Source: Alphaproteobacteria bacterium (lineage in GTDB: Bacteria; Pseudomonadota; Alphaproteobacteria; UBA6615). From it: a DNA stretch of 64,000 nucleotides. The position numbers and the translations under genes were made by a program. Shown here piece after piece: positions 30,482-40,026 of the stretch. The first letter of the stretch is position 1. The number at the start of each line of letters is the position of its first letter. The notes under the pieces are model-generated. The model had not been told where the DNA came from, searched no databases, and saw only the letters and a program-made list of their open reading frames with translations. Location: assembly GCA_028279245.1 (NCBI GenBank), contig JANQOE010000023.1:1-64000 (forward strand), read 5' to 3'.

Positions 30482-32638
30482 TCAGCTAGAAGCGCGCCGG
30501 CTCTTGTCTTGCTCTTTGTTTCGCCAAGCCTTAAGGAATACGCTCACATCGGTCTGCAACTGGGGATCTATCCGATCTGTTTGCTCTAGCTCCTCAAGCC
30601 GCGACCGGAACACTGCTAGATCCATAAGATCTCCGAGGCTATCAACGGCGGCGCCAACCTTCTTCATGGAAACCCGGTCTCCTACGCTTTGAGACCAGCT
30701 TTCGCTCGTAAACGCTTTGGCCAGTTTTGCCACACCAACATCGTTCAGGAGCTGCTCACTGACCCAGGCCGTGAGATCCGCCGGATTGTCTTCACAAAGA
30801 TCTCGCCAGCGGAAAAGAATGTACGGCAGTCTCGGATGATCTAGCAGGTCGTCGTCATTCACCGCAGCCTCGATCGCCCCCAAGGCCATCCCCTTCAGTC
30901 GTGCTGTGTGTGATTCATCGACCAAACACATCTCCGCCGGTCGCGACGAGCTGCCGTCTGCCCGAGGATTGTGTTCGTCAAGAGCGGAAGAAACAAAGTC
31001 GATGAGCCAACCCAACTGCGCGTCCTCACACGCCCGAAGGAACAACCCGCTTCGATCTGCAGAATCGAATCTGTGGAGGGTCAGCTTTCGAATCAGCCAA
31101 TGAATTCGGAGGTAATTATCACCAATTCCAAGTATTCCACGATCCTCGTCTTCGGGCCTATTTATGTCGTCCGCTATCTCGAATATGGCCGTGACAAGAG
31201 GCTGGATGTGTTCTTCCTCTATCCGAATCGAATGAATGGTGAGTTCTTCCAACAGAATTGGAACCTTAGATGTCCCGCTTTTGCGAATCGAAAGAGATGC
31301 CCTACGGAACTTGTCTTTGATAAACTCTGCGTTGCCGGCGCCTTGGACTAACTCTTCGATCTCCTCTGATCGAAGAGTGTCTTCGCCGATCGTCATACGG
31401 AAATATGAATCGAAATGCCTTTCCGCACATACACGCCGCTGCGCTTCCCATTGCTCCAGAGTACCATCCGAGTACCGCGTGTTCTCGAACCGGGGAAATA
31501 GTCTCTCAAGCGCGGTACTTGCAGTCTGCCGACGGGCCTCAGGCAGCGGGCCCAGTAGACGCTCGAGTAATACCTCTGGCTTCTCTTTTTCGTCGTAGCT
31601 GCTTCTAGTACCACAGATCTGATCTTTGAGATTGCGAATGCTGTTGTACAGCGATGTCTCGAAGAGGCGCATGACCTCTAGCGCGACGAAGTCGGCCTTG
31701 TCCACTTGATCCGCAACCGGGGGCCAACTCACCGCCATCATGTTGGATAGTCGGGTCACGTCACGGGGCGACTTGATGTAGGGAGACACCGCGTCATAGA
31801 AGACGTTCATAAACCGCAGTAGTTCGGATTCATCCTTCGACGAACCACAACGCTCTTCGATCTCGGCAAGCACCGCACCGTTCAAGTCGTTCTGCGTAGG
31901 TGATGGGATATCGAAGCTAGCCTGTACAATCTTCTCAAGAAAGTGCGGACCTTCGGAGGGGTAGCGTCTAGCCACTGATCGCTCAGCTTGGTTTCTGTCA
32001 AACGCCAACAGATAGATTATGTTTGGGAGCCGGCCGACGGATTTCAGCAATCTAAAGACGAGCAGAGCTTCGTCAGGCAGGAGCCTATCTAGATCGTCGA
32101 TTATGACAAGGTATCGCCTGTCTTGTTCCCTCAGTGACTCTGATAACTGCGCGAATATCTCCTCAACGCTTTCTTCCGGGAAGAACGTCTGCACGAAGTC
32201 CATGGACCGCGACACCAGAACCCCCCAGGAGCCGCCTGTGGCCACGTTGACGGCCGGTCCAAGAACAGGACTTGCCCGTAATAGGATCCTGCTTAGACGG
32301 GGGACGAGTTTCTTTGCATCAGCGGTCTCGGCCAGGGTTGCGTTGATCTCTTGAAGAAAAGCGAGTGTTAGTGCCTCCTCGCCTCTGAACCACCAGCTCT
32401 TGAAGTCGATTATTTTCAGTGAGCCTGCCTTTTCGCTGGTGCCAAGGTGATGTCTGATAAGGTTGATCGCACTGCTCTTCCCGGATCCCCAACTCCCATT
32501 CAATGCGATGGTAACGCCTACGGGCGAATCGATATTCGTTATGCTTTGCGCTAGCGCCTGGGCGAAGGCATCTATACCGAAACGATCGTCCTCTGGTGTC
32601 TGTATGGGGGCGTCATTGAAGTAGTTTTGATTGGCCAT
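30482..32638 (-). CDS. KAP-family P-loop NTPase
   Basis: The 718-residue protein (from ATG 32638; the track uses an upstream TTG) has the KAP NTPase core. Walker A GSWGSGKSS is at 48-56, and the family signature IIDFKSWWFRGEEAL (tryptophan-rich) follows. Walker B with double Asp is YLVIIDDLDRLLPDEALLVFRLLK, and NIIYLLAFDRNQAERSV and SPRDVTRLSNMM also match. A moderately hydrophobic segment (~ASPVLGPAVNVATGGSWGVLV) occupies the usual membrane insertion but is weak. The C-terminal ~350 residues are helical and unassigned. GC and codon usage are clearly lower than those of its neighbours (AGA, ATA, AAG-rich), indicating horizontal transfer. KAP NTPases include anti-phage proteins, but no partner gene is present here. 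Confidence 0.87.
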   Translation of the reverse strand: MANQNYFNDAPIQTPEDDRFGIDAFAQALAQSITNIDSPVGVTIALNGSWGSGKSSAINLIRHHLGTSEKAGSLKIIDFKSWWFRGEEALTLAFLQEINATLAETADAKKLVPRLSRILLRASPVLGPAVNVATGGSWGVLVSRSMDFVQTFFPEESVEEIFAQLSESLREQDRRYLVIIDDLDRLLPDEALLVFRLLKSVGRLPNIIYLLAFDRNQAERSVARRYPSEGPHFLEKIVQASFDIPSPTQNDLNGAVLAEIEERCGSSKDESELLRFMNVFYDAVSPYIKSPRDVTRLSNMMAVSWPPVADQVDKADFVALEVMRLFETSLYNSIRNLKDQICGTRSSYDEKEKPEVLLERLLGPLPEARRQTASTALERLFPRFENTRYSDGTLEQWEAQRRVCAERHFDSYFRMTIGEDTLRSEEIEELVQGAGNAEFIKDKFRRASLSIRKSGTSKVPILLEELTIHSIRIEEEHIQPLVTAIFEIADDINRPEDEDRGILGIGDNYLRIHWLIRKLTLHRFDSADRSGLFLRACEDAQLGWLIDFVSSALDEHNPRADGSSSRPAEMCLVDESHTARLKGMALGAIEAAVNDDDLLDHPRLPYILFRWRDLCEDNPADLTAWVSEQLLNDVGVAKLAKAFTSESWSQSVGDRVSMKKVGAAVDSLGDLMDLAVFRSRLEELEQTDRIDPQLQTDVSVFLKAWRNKEQDKSRRASS

Positions 32639-32776
32639 TGGAGACGGTATTTCTGCCAAAGACAAGAACGGCCACTACATACCACAATCCCCAGTTGGCG
32701 GAACAACGCAGCGTGCCGACCGTTTCCGGCCTTGGTTGAGCCCAGTCTCGATCGGCGAGGAGATAGGGTTCCTGGC

Positions 32777-34462
32777 CTAGCGGCCTCGCCCCTTCACCTT
32801 CGCCCAGCTATCGCGCAGACTGATGGTGCGATTGAACACCAGACGGTCCGAGGTGGAGTCCGGGTCGGGACAGAAGTAGCCGGTGCGTTCGAACTGCACC
32901 GTGTCGGCGGCGTTGCGGGCGGCCAGGCTGGGTTCGACAAGACAGTCGGTTAGCACTTCACGCGAGTGGGGATTCAGTTCGCCGATGAAGTCGTCGGCGC
33001 CGGCGGGGTTTTCGATGCTGAAGAGCTGTTCGTAGAGACGGATCTCCGCCGGGACCGCATGGGCGGCCGAGACCCAATGAATGGTCCCCTTCACTTTGCG
33101 CCCGTCGGGTGCATTGCCGCCTTTGGTTTCCGGATCGTAGGTGCAATGCAATTCGACCACCTCGCCATTGTCGTCTTTGACGAAATCGGTGCAGGTGACG
33201 AAGTAGGCGAAGCGCAGCCGCACCTCCCGCCTCGGGCCGAGGCGGAAGAATTTGCGCGGTGGGTCTTCCATGAAGTCGTCGCGTTCGATGTAGAGTTCGC
33301 GGCCGAAGGGCACGATGCGGTTGCCGGCGTCTGGGTCGTTCGGGTTGTTGACGGCGTCCAGCTCTTCGGTCTGGCCTTCGGGGTAGTTGGTGATGACGAC
33401 CTTCAGCGGGCGCAGCACCGCCATCCGGCGGTCGGCGTGGGTGTTGAGATGGTCGCGGATGGCGCTGTCGAGTTGCGCCATTTCGACGACGCCTTCGGTC
33501 TTGCCGATGGACAGGCGGCTGATGAAGTCGCGGATCGCCGCGGCGGGCACGCCACGGCGGCGCAAGCCCGACAGGGTCGGCATGCGCGGGTCGTCCCAGC
33601 CGTCCACATGACCGTCCTGCACCAACTGGGTGAGGCGGCGTTTCGACAGCACGGTGTGGGAGATGGCGAGACGCGAGAACTCATACTGGTGCGGCTGGGC
33701 CGGCACCGGCAGATGTTCGATCAGCCAGTCATAGAGCGGGCGATGGGCCTCGAACTCCAGGGTGCACAGGGAATGGGTGACGCCTTCGATGGCGTCGGAC
33801 TGGCCGTGGGCGAAGTCGTAGGTGGGGTAGATCGACCAGGTGCCACCGGTACGCGGATGGTGGGCCCGCAAGATGCGGTAGAGGACCGGGTCGCGCAGGT
33901 TGATGTTGCCAGACGCCATATCGATCTTCGCCCGCAGCACGCGCGACCCGTCGGGGAAGTCGCCGGCACGCATGGCCCGGAACAGCTCCAGGTTCTTGTC
34001 CGGCGTGCGGTCACGGTAGGGGCTGTCGCGGCCGGGCTCGGTCAGGGTACCGCGGTATTCGCGCATCTCCTCGGCCGAGAGATCGTCGACATATGCGTGG
34101 CCTTGTTCGATCAGATGTTCGGCCCAGGCGTAGAGTTGTTCGAAATTATCCGACGCGTGATAGAGGTGCGCGCCCCAATCGAAGCCGAGCCAACGCACAT
34201 CGGCCTCGATGGCATCGATGAACTCCTGCTCCTCTTTCGCCGGGTTGGTGTCGTCGAAGCGCAGATGGCAGCGCCCGCCGAATTCCTGCGCCACGCCGAA
34301 ATTCAGGCAGATGGACTTGGCGTGGCCGATATGCAGATAGCCATTGGGCTCCGGCGGGAAGCGGGTGACGAGACTCTGTACGCGGCCGGCGTCGAGGTCG
34401 GCGCGGATGGTGTCGCGGATGAAGTCCCGCGGCGCATCTTCAATGACGGCCGGGTCGGCCAT
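32777..34462 (-). CDS. glnS: Glutaminyl-tRNA synthetase
   Basis: This 561-residue class I synthetase charges tRNA(Gln) directly. The HIGH motif is in [16 protein letters not shown], the KMSKS equivalent is VLSKRRL, and the GlnRS-specific catalytic blocks [18 protein letters not shown] and [27 protein letters not shown] are intact. The C-terminal anticodon-binding beta-barrels (residues ~340-550) are full length. Many alphaproteobacteria make Gln-tRNA through GatCAB, so a direct GlnRS is notable. The large + strand frame over it is a shadow. Confidence 0.97.
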   Translation of the reverse strand: MADPAVIEDAPRDFIRDTIRADLDAGRVQSLVTRFPPEPNGYLHIGHAKSICLNFGVAQEFGGRCHLRFDDTNPAKEEQEFIDAIEADVRWLGFDWGAHLYHASDNFEQLYAWAEHLIEQGHAYVDDLSAEEMREYRGTLTEPGRDSPYRDRTPDKNLELFRAMRAGDFPDGSRVLRAKIDMASGNINLRDPVLYRILRAHHPRTGGTWSIYPTYDFAHGQSDAIEGVTHSLCTLEFEAHRPLYDWLIEHLPVPAQPHQYEFSRLAISHTVLSKRRLTQLVQDGHVDGWDDPRMPTLSGLRRRGVPAAAIRDFISRLSIGKTEGVVEMAQLDSAIRDHLNTHADRRMAVLRPLKVVITNYPEGQTEELDAVNNPNDPDAGNRIVPFGRELYIERDDFMEDPPRKFFRLGPRREVRLRFAYFVTCTDFVKDDNGEVVELHCTYDPETKGGNAPDGRKVKGTIHWVSAAHAVPAEIRLYEQLFSIENPAGADDFIGELNPHSREVLTDCLVEPSLAARNAADTVQFERTGYFCPDPDSTSDRLVFNRTISLRDSWAKVKGRGR

Positions 34463-34578
34463 GGTCTGTCTGCTCGGTGAGTTCGGGTTGGGCGTGGTGT
34501 GCCAGTTTTTCCGGCAGAGGCCAAGGGTGGCTCGTTATGGTTAAGAACTGAAAAGCGGCTCGTTGCCGGATGCTCCGG

Positions 34579-35070
34579 TCAGTCAATCAGCCGATACATC
34601 AGCACTTCGTCATGGTAGACGCCGTCGATTTTCAGGGCGCGCGGTTCGGTGCCGTAGGTCATGAATCCATGGCGTTCGTAGAGACGGCGGGCCGGATGGT
34701 TGGTGGCATTGACGGTCAGTTGCAGCATCTCGAACCGTCCGGCGGCAAAGTCGATTGCGTGGGTGACAAGGGCATCGGCGAGACCCTGGCGGCGCGCCCG
34801 GCCGGCCACATAGACCATGACCACCGACGCCTTGTGCTGCAGTTTGACACGATGCATATGCGCCAGGCCGAGGGTGCCGCATAGGCCGTCGGCGTCGAAA
34901 CCACCAAAGCCCAGGGTGTTTTCCAGCCGTTCGGCGACGTCCGCGATCGATTGCGCCGCATGCTCATGGCTGGCTGTGCCGAAGGCGCTGGGGTGGCGTT
35001 CGAGGGCTTCCAGGCGGATTTCGTGGAATGCGGCAGCGTCGGCCGCGGTGAGGCGGCGGATTTCGAACAT
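34579..35070 (-). CDS. GNAT-family N-acetyltransferase
   Basis: The protein has 163 residues from ATG 35070 (MFEIRRL), one base after the stop codon of the upstream acetyltransferase. It shows the motif A region VVMVYVAGRARRQGLADALVTHAI with the acetyl-CoA-binding R/QxxGxA loop. The end is LTVNATNHPARRLYERHGFMTYG, typical of RimI-like enzymes. The track start at 35346 belongs to an out-of-frame extension inside the neighbour. The acceptor is unknown. It is the last gene of a three-gene minus-strand operon. Confidence 0.88.
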   Translation of the reverse strand: MFEIRRLTAADAAAFHEIRLEALERHPSAFGTASHEHAAQSIADVAERLENTLGFGGFDADGLCGTLGLAHMHRVKLQHKASVVMVYVAGRARRQGLADALVTHAIDFAAGRFEMLQLTVNATNHPARRLYERHGFMTYGTEPRALKIDGVYHDEVLMYRLID

Positions 35071-35071
35071 G

Positions 35072-35917
35072 CTAGCCGAGCTCAAACGTGGTGATGCCGA
35101 AGGTGCGGTGTAGCGGCAACTCCGGCGCCGGGCCGCGGTACATGCGCGCGGTTTCGAACACTGGGGCGAGGCCGTGGCGTTCGGCGAGGGCCATGGCGGC
35201 GGCGTTCGGTTCCGGCGGGTCGAGGCTGATCGTGGCGCCATCGGCGGTCGCTGCCAGGGCGCAGAACAACAGATCGGCGGTCGCTGCATCATCGGCGAAT
35301 AAGGGGCCGATCTTGTAGCCGACACGGCACTGGCGGATGACGCCATAGCCGGTGATGCCGTCAGCGGTGATGCAGGCGAAGCCGTGGCGGGTGGGGCCGG
35401 GCGTTACCCAGTCGGCGACGAACGACGCGCGCGGTGCGGGAAAGAATGGGGCGTCATAGGCGATGACCCGTTCGGCCAGGGCGGCGTCGATCGGTTGCAG
35501 CCGTGAGTCGTCCGGTGCGGCGCCGTTCACCGTGCCGCTGTAGCGCACGTTGCGGTGGGCGAGGACAAAGCCGGATTTCTCGTAGTTGGCGATCTGCGCG
35601 AGGACGCCGTCGAGTCCAACGGTGCGGCCGTTCAGATGCGACAGGCCGGCTTCCCAGGTTTGCCAGCCGAAACCGCGGCCGCGATGCGCGGGATCGCAAA
35701 TGTAAAAGCCGACGAAGCCATAATTGGTGCCGTAGCGCACGGCGGAGATGCTCGCGACGACTTTGCCGTTCTGGGCCGCGCGGATGAAACCAGCGGGATC
35801 GGCATTGTAGAACGGATCGCCGTCGGCCAGACCGGGGTTCCAGCCTTCGGCGGCGGCCCAATCGAGTGTGGTGCCGAATTCGGCCCGGGTCATCGGGCCG
35901 ATGTCGAGGTTGGTCAC
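35072..35917 (-). CDS. YitH-type two-domain GNAT acetyltransferase
   Basis: The 281-residue protein has an N-terminal GNAT domain, FVGFYICDPAHRGRGFGWQTWEAGL, with the acetyl-CoA loop RGRGFG. A C-terminal domain of the Acetyltransf_18 (YitH/HolE) type contains GYGVIRQCRVGYKIGPLFADD and ISLDPPEPNAAAMALAERHG. The start is a GTG one base after the stop codon of the TPR protein. The double-domain arrangement is common in bacteria, but substrates are largely unknown. Confidence 0.87.
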   Translation of the reverse strand: MTNLDIGPMTRAEFGTTLDWAAAEGWNPGLADGDPFYNADPAGFIRAAQNGKVVASISAVRYGTNYGFVGFYICDPAHRGRGFGWQTWEAGLSHLNGRTVGLDGVLAQIANYEKSGFVLAHRNVRYSGTVNGAAPDDSRLQPIDAALAERVIAYDAPFFPAPRASFVADWVTPGPTRHGFACITADGITGYGVIRQCRVGYKIGPLFADDAATADLLFCALAATADGATISLDPPEPNAAAMALAERHGLAPVFETARMYRGPAPELPLHRTFGITTFELG

Positions 35918-35918
35918 A

Positions 35919-37673
35919 TCAGTTGCCGAACAGCAGAGTCACGCTCATGCGCCGTTCCGCAAAGCCGTTGCCGAACTCGAAGCCGGCTGGGTGAAGCTTG
36001 GTGTCACATGGAAAGATGACGGCGCGATTGCAGCGGTACGGCACTGCGACTTCCGGCGCCGCGGCAGGGCGCAGCAGCAAACAACCGACGCCGCGCGAGC
36101 GGTTGGCGGCATCCGGCGTGATCCACAGATTGACGCAGACGGCGCCGCGCTCCGCCTGGATCTCGATGGCGGCGTCATTGTCATAGCGCGCGGCGCGGCA
36201 GCCGATCAGGCGACGCCCGCCTAGAACCGCGGGCAGCGCGCGGCGCAGTTCGGCGGCGATCTGAAACAACACGGCCGGGGCAAAGCCGGCGCCGAGGTCG
36301 GTGGCGACTACGCCGGGCGCGGGCGTTTTGGTCCATACGGTCGACTCAAGGCAATAGTCGTACAGGATGGCGACGGCGTTCGCCGACAACACGCCGTCGA
36401 CGATCGCACAACCGTGAGCCTGGATATCGGCGGCGGTCGTGCGCATGTCACATGCTGGTTCGATCGCCGCCTCGACCGGCGGCGCCGCTGCAACATGCAA
36501 CAGCCGATTGTAGGCGGTGCGAAAGGCGCGCGACGGTGTGGGCCGCAAATCGTTGAGACGCGTCGCGCCGTGGCGCAACCAAGCCGCCGCGTGCTGCTCA
36601 TATTCAAACAGCAATGGCGACAGCTCGGATGGCAACCGGTCGCGATAACGCAGGTACCGGAGTTGGCCAAGGTCATGGTGGATCTTCGCGGCGTCGATAG
36701 CCGCGTCGGCATCGTCCGGCCCCGTCGCGCAACGTGACGGCACCAGCGCCGCAGCGGCGGCCTCTTCGAATTTGTCTTGTTCCGCCAGAAGTAACGCCAG
36801 CTGTTCACGGACTAATGCGTCTTCCGGGTTGAGGGCGACGGCGCGTTGGAACGATTCTTCGGCGCCGGTGAACTCGCCGGTATCGAGCAGGGCGAAACCG
36901 AGATGGCGGTGGGCTAAGGCGTAGTTGGGATCGACGGCGACGGCGGCCTGAAAGGCCTCTACGGCTTTGCCATCGTCACCCAACTCTTTTTGAAGGCTGC
37001 CGAGGTTGAGGTGCACGGACGGTGTTGGCGCCTCGGACAGGACATCGGCGAAGATCTGCTTCGCCTCCTCCAGCTTGCCGGTGCGTTGCAGCAGCACGCC
37101 GAGTTTGACGCGGTCTTCGATGTCGACGTTGGTATCCAACTCGTGCAGGCGGCGATAGGCGGCAATGGCTTCCAGCGTTTCGCCGACAAAGTCGAGGGCG
37201 CGGGCCAGGTGCCGCCAGGCGGCGGCGTAGTCCGGCGCGGCGGCGGTGGCACGGCGGTAGGACTCCACCGCCTCCGCCGGCCGTTTGGCGCCGCGCAGCA
37301 GGTGGCCGAGATTGATGTGGGCCGGAGCGTAGGAGCCGTTGGCAGCGACCGCGCGGCGCAAAGCATCCTCGGCGGCGGCTAGTTGGCCACGTTCGTTGTG
37401 GAGGCTGCCCAGGTTGCTGAGGAACGGCGCGTGGCCGGGGCGCAGCTCGTCGGCGCGGCGGATCATCTCCTCGGCGCCGTCCAGGTCGCCAAACTGCTGG
37501 GTGGCGATGCCGCACAGGTGCCAGGCATCGGCATTGTCCGGGTGGACGGCCAACACGCGCCGGTAGGTCTCCATAGCGCGTTTGACCTGTCCGGCCTGGT
37601 GTTGGTCGAAGGCCTGGCGGAGCGCGGTGGCCGCGTCCGCCACCACCTCATCGGGTGTTGTCTGGGTGCTCAT
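35919..37673 (-). CDS. TPR protein with C-terminal 2OG-Fe(II) oxygenase-like domain missing metal ligands
   Basis: The protein has 584 residues from ATG 37673 (MSTQTTP). The N-terminal ~330 residues are consecutive TPRs (YRRVLAVHPDNADAWHLCG, SYAPAHINLGHLLRGAKRPAEAVESYRRAT and so on). The C-terminal ~200 residues match the oxygenase-like domain often fused to such TPRs (LWITPDAANRSRGVGCLLL, RCNRAVIFPCDTKLHPA, RRMSVTLLFG). Where active relatives carry the iron-binding HxD, this protein has QAE (EIQAERGAV), while the distal histidine is retained. The domain may therefore bind a ligand without hydroxylating it. The two acetyltransferase genes follow within 1 bp each. Confidence 0.85.
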   Translation of the reverse strand: MSTQTTPDEVVADAATALRQAFDQHQAGQVKRAMETYRRVLAVHPDNADAWHLCGIATQQFGDLDGAEEMIRRADELRPGHAPFLSNLGSLHNERGQLAAAEDALRRAVAANGSYAPAHINLGHLLRGAKRPAEAVESYRRATAAAPDYAAAWRHLARALDFVGETLEAIAAYRRLHELDTNVDIEDRVKLGVLLQRTGKLEEAKQIFADVLSEAPTPSVHLNLGSLQKELGDDGKAVEAFQAAVAVDPNYALAHRHLGFALLDTGEFTGAEESFQRAVALNPEDALVREQLALLLAEQDKFEEAAAAALVPSRCATGPDDADAAIDAAKIHHDLGQLRYLRYRDRLPSELSPLLFEYEQHAAAWLRHGATRLNDLRPTPSRAFRTAYNRLLHVAAAPPVEAAIEPACDMRTTAADIQAHGCAIVDGVLSANAVAILYDYCLESTVWTKTPAPGVVATDLGAGFAPAVLFQIAAELRRALPAVLGGRRLIGCRAARYDNDAAIEIQAERGAVCVNLWITPDAANRSRGVGCLLLRPAAAPEVAVPYRCNRAVIFPCDTKLHPAGFEFGNGFAERRMSVTLLFGN

Positions 37674-37758
37674 GGCCCGTATTATCGGAGATCCGGCGGG
37701 ATGGTGGAACCGGCCAGCGCCGAAAATGCAGCCCAACACAGCCTCGGGAGGGACCGTT

Positions 37759-38814
37759 ATGAAGACCATGAAAGGACCGGCGATATTTCTGGCGCAGTTC
37801 GCCGGAGACGAGGCGCCGTTCAACGACATCGATTCCATCGCCCGCTGGGCGGCCGACCTTGGCTACAAGGGCGTGCAGATCCCGTCCTGGGACGCGCGGC
37901 TGTTCGACCTGGCCACGGCCGCCGAAAGCCAGACCTATTGCGACGATTTGAAGGGCCGGCTGGCCGATGCCGGGATCGCCATCACCGAGCTGTCGACCCA
38001 TTTGCAGGGACAGTTGGTCGCGGTGCACCCGGCCTATGACGAGGCGTTCGACGGCTTCGCGGCGCCGGAAGTGCGCGGCAACCCGGCGGCGCGGACGGAA
38101 TGGGCGGTCGGCCAGATGAAAATGGCGGCCAAGGCCTCCCAAAAGCTGGGGCTGACGGACCACGCCACCTTCTCCGGCGCGCTGGTCTGGCCGTACATGT
38201 ACCCCTGGCCGCAGCGACCGGCGGGCTTGGTAGAGACGGGGTTCACCGAGCTGGCGAAGCGCTGGAAGCCGATCCTCGACGCGTTCGACGAGGCCGGGGT
38301 CAACGTCTGCTACGAGGTGCATCCGGGCGAAGATCTGCATGACGGCGCGACGGTCGAGATGTTCCTCGACAAGGTTGACCACCACCCGCGGGCCAACATC
38401 CTATACGACCCGAGCCATTTCGTGCTGCAGCAACTCGACTACCTCGAATACATCGACCTGTATCACGAGCGCATCAAGATGTTCCATGTGAAGGACGCCG
38501 AGTTCAATCCGACCGGACGGGTCGGCGCCTATGGCGGTTTCCAGGGCTGGGTCGACCGGGCCGGCCGGTTCCGCAGCCTGGGCGACGGCCAGGTCGATTT
38601 CGGCGGCATCTTCTCAAAACTCGCGGGCTACGACTTCGAAGGCTGGGCGGTGTTGGAGTGGGAGTGCTGCCTGAAGCATCCGGAAGATGGGGCGGCGGAA
38701 GGTGCCCCGTTCATCGAAGCACATATCATCCGGGTGACCGAGAAGGCGTTCGACGACTTTGCCGACGGCGGCACCGACGAAGCAGCGAACCGGCGGATGC
38801 TCGGCATCAGCTAA
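37759..38814 (+). CDS. Sugar phosphate isomerase/epimerase family (AP endonuclease 2-like TIM barrel)
   Basis: The 351-residue protein starts at ATG 37759 after GGGAGGG. The track start is 177 bp too early. The TIM-barrel metal-ligand regions are visible: VCYEVHPGEDLHD (Glu), NILYDPSHFVLQ (Asp/His), IKMFHVKDAEF (His) and WAVLEWECC (Glu). This is the xylose-isomerase-like/IolE-type fold. It sits 12 bp before a Gfo/Idh/MocA dehydrogenase, so the pair likely interconverts an inositol or rare sugar and its keto form. The closest usual names are IolE- or Hyi-like, but I cannot assign one. Confidence 0.9.
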   Translation: MKTMKGPAIFLAQFAGDEAPFNDIDSIARWAADLGYKGVQIPSWDARLFDLATAAESQTYCDDLKGRLADAGIAITELSTHLQGQLVAVHPAYDEAFDGFAAPEVRGNPAARTEWAVGQMKMAAKASQKLGLTDHATFSGALVWPYMYPWPQRPAGLVETGFTELAKRWKPILDAFDEAGVNVCYEVHPGEDLHDGATVEMFLDKVDHHPRANILYDPSHFVLQQLDYLEYIDLYHERIKMFHVKDAEFNPTGRVGAYGGFQGWVDRAGRFRSLGDGQVDFGGIFSKLAGYDFEGWAVLEWECCLKHPEDGAAEGAPFIEAHIIRVTEKAFDDFADGGTDEAANRRMLGIS

Positions 38815-38826
38815 CGGGAGGACAGT

Positions 38827-40008
38827 ATGAGTGAGATTGGCGGAAGCGCCGGCGGGGTCGCCGCGCGGCGTTTACGGTTGGGTATGGTCGGCGGCGGGCA
38901 AGGCGCGTTCATCGGCGCCGTGCACCGGATTGCGGCGCGCATTGACGACCGGTACGAGCTGGTCGCCGGCGCGTTGTCGTCGGACCCGGCGCGGGCCAAG
39001 GCGTCGGCAGCGGAGCTGCATATTGCGCCGGACCGGGCCTATGGCTCCTTCGCCGAAATGGCGGAGAAGGAGAAGGCGCGGGACGACGGTATCGACGTGG
39101 TGGCGGTCGTCACGCCGAACCATGTGCATCACGCGGCGTGCGTGCCGTTTATCAACGCCGGTATCCACGTCATCTGCGACAAGCCGTTGACGACAACGTT
39201 GGCCGATGCGCTGGATCTGGTGGAGCGCGTGAAGAAGGCCGGCATCGTGTTCGGGCTGACCCACAACTACACGGGCTACCCGATGGTGCGGCAGGCCCGG
39301 GCAATGGTCGCCGCCGGGGAGCTGGGCAAGATCCGTGTGGTGCAGGCTGAGTATGCGCAGGACTGGCTGGCGACCCAGGTCGACAATAAGCAGGCGGAAT
39401 GGCGTACGGACCCGGCGCGGTCCGGCCCGGCCGGTTGCGTCGGCGATATCGGGACCCATGCGCTGAATTTGGCGAGCTACGTCACCGGCTTGGAATTGGA
39501 AGCAGTGTCGACGGAGCTAACGTCGTTCGTCGAAGGCCGGCCCCTGGACGACAATGCGAACATGCTGTTGCGCTTCGATGGTGGGGCGCGGGGCATGCTG
39601 TGGTCGAGCCAGGTGGCGGTCGGCAACGAAAACAATCTGCGGCTGCGCGTCTATGGCGAGAAGGGTGGCCTGGCATGGGCGCAGGAGCACCCCAACCAAC
39701 TGACCTTCACGGCGTTCGGCGGGAAGCCGCAGACGCTGAGCCGCAGCAGTGGCGAGCTGACCGACGCGGCGACGCACGCCTCACGGATCCCCGCCGGGCA
39801 TCCCGAAGGTTATCTGGAGGGCTTCGCCGTTCTGTACAACGACATCGCGGAACAGATCACCGCGCGGCTGGAAGGGCGAGACCCGGACCCGTTGGCCTGT
39901 CAGGTGCCGACGGTCGAGGACGGCGCGCGCGGCGTGAAGTTCATCGAGGCGGCGGTCACGTCGAGCCAGCAGAACGGGGCGTGGGTCGAGGCGAAAGCGC
40001 CGCTGTAG
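38827..40008 (+). CDS. Gfo/Idh/MocA-family oxidoreductase
   Basis: The 393-residue protein has an N-terminal NAD(P)-binding fold ([20 protein letters not shown]) with the catalytic-lysine motif [15 protein letters not shown]. The C-terminal substrate domain contains [19 protein letters not shown] with the conserved Asp and His. Such enzymes oxidise sugars, inositols or their derivatives. It is cotranscribed with the isomerase gene and has the AGGA site typical of the group. No transporter gene is nearby, but the sugar ABC operon at 21-25 kb is a possible supplier. Confidence 0.93.
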   Translation: MSEIGGSAGGVAARRLRLGMVGGGQGAFIGAVHRIAARIDDRYELVAGALSSDPARAKASAAELHIAPDRAYGSFAEMAEKEKARDDGIDVVAVVTPNHVHHAACVPFINAGIHVICDKPLTTTLADALDLVERVKKAGIVFGLTHNYTGYPMVRQARAMVAAGELGKIRVVQAEYAQDWLATQVDNKQAEWRTDPARSGPAGCVGDIGTHALNLASYVTGLELEAVSTELTSFVEGRPLDDNANMLLRFDGGARGMLWSSQVAVGNENNLRLRVYGEKGGLAWAQEHPNQLTFTAFGGKPQTLSRSSGELTDAATHASRIPAGHPEGYLEGFAVLYNDIAEQITARLEGRDPDPLACQVPTVEDGARGVKFIEAAVTSSQQNGAWVEAKAPL

Positions 40009-40026
40009 CAAGACTGTGTTGGCCGG

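Noticed and set aside
32966-34480. 504-residue plus-strand ORF
   Set aside because: It is antisense to glnS. The synthetase motifs lie on the minus strand.
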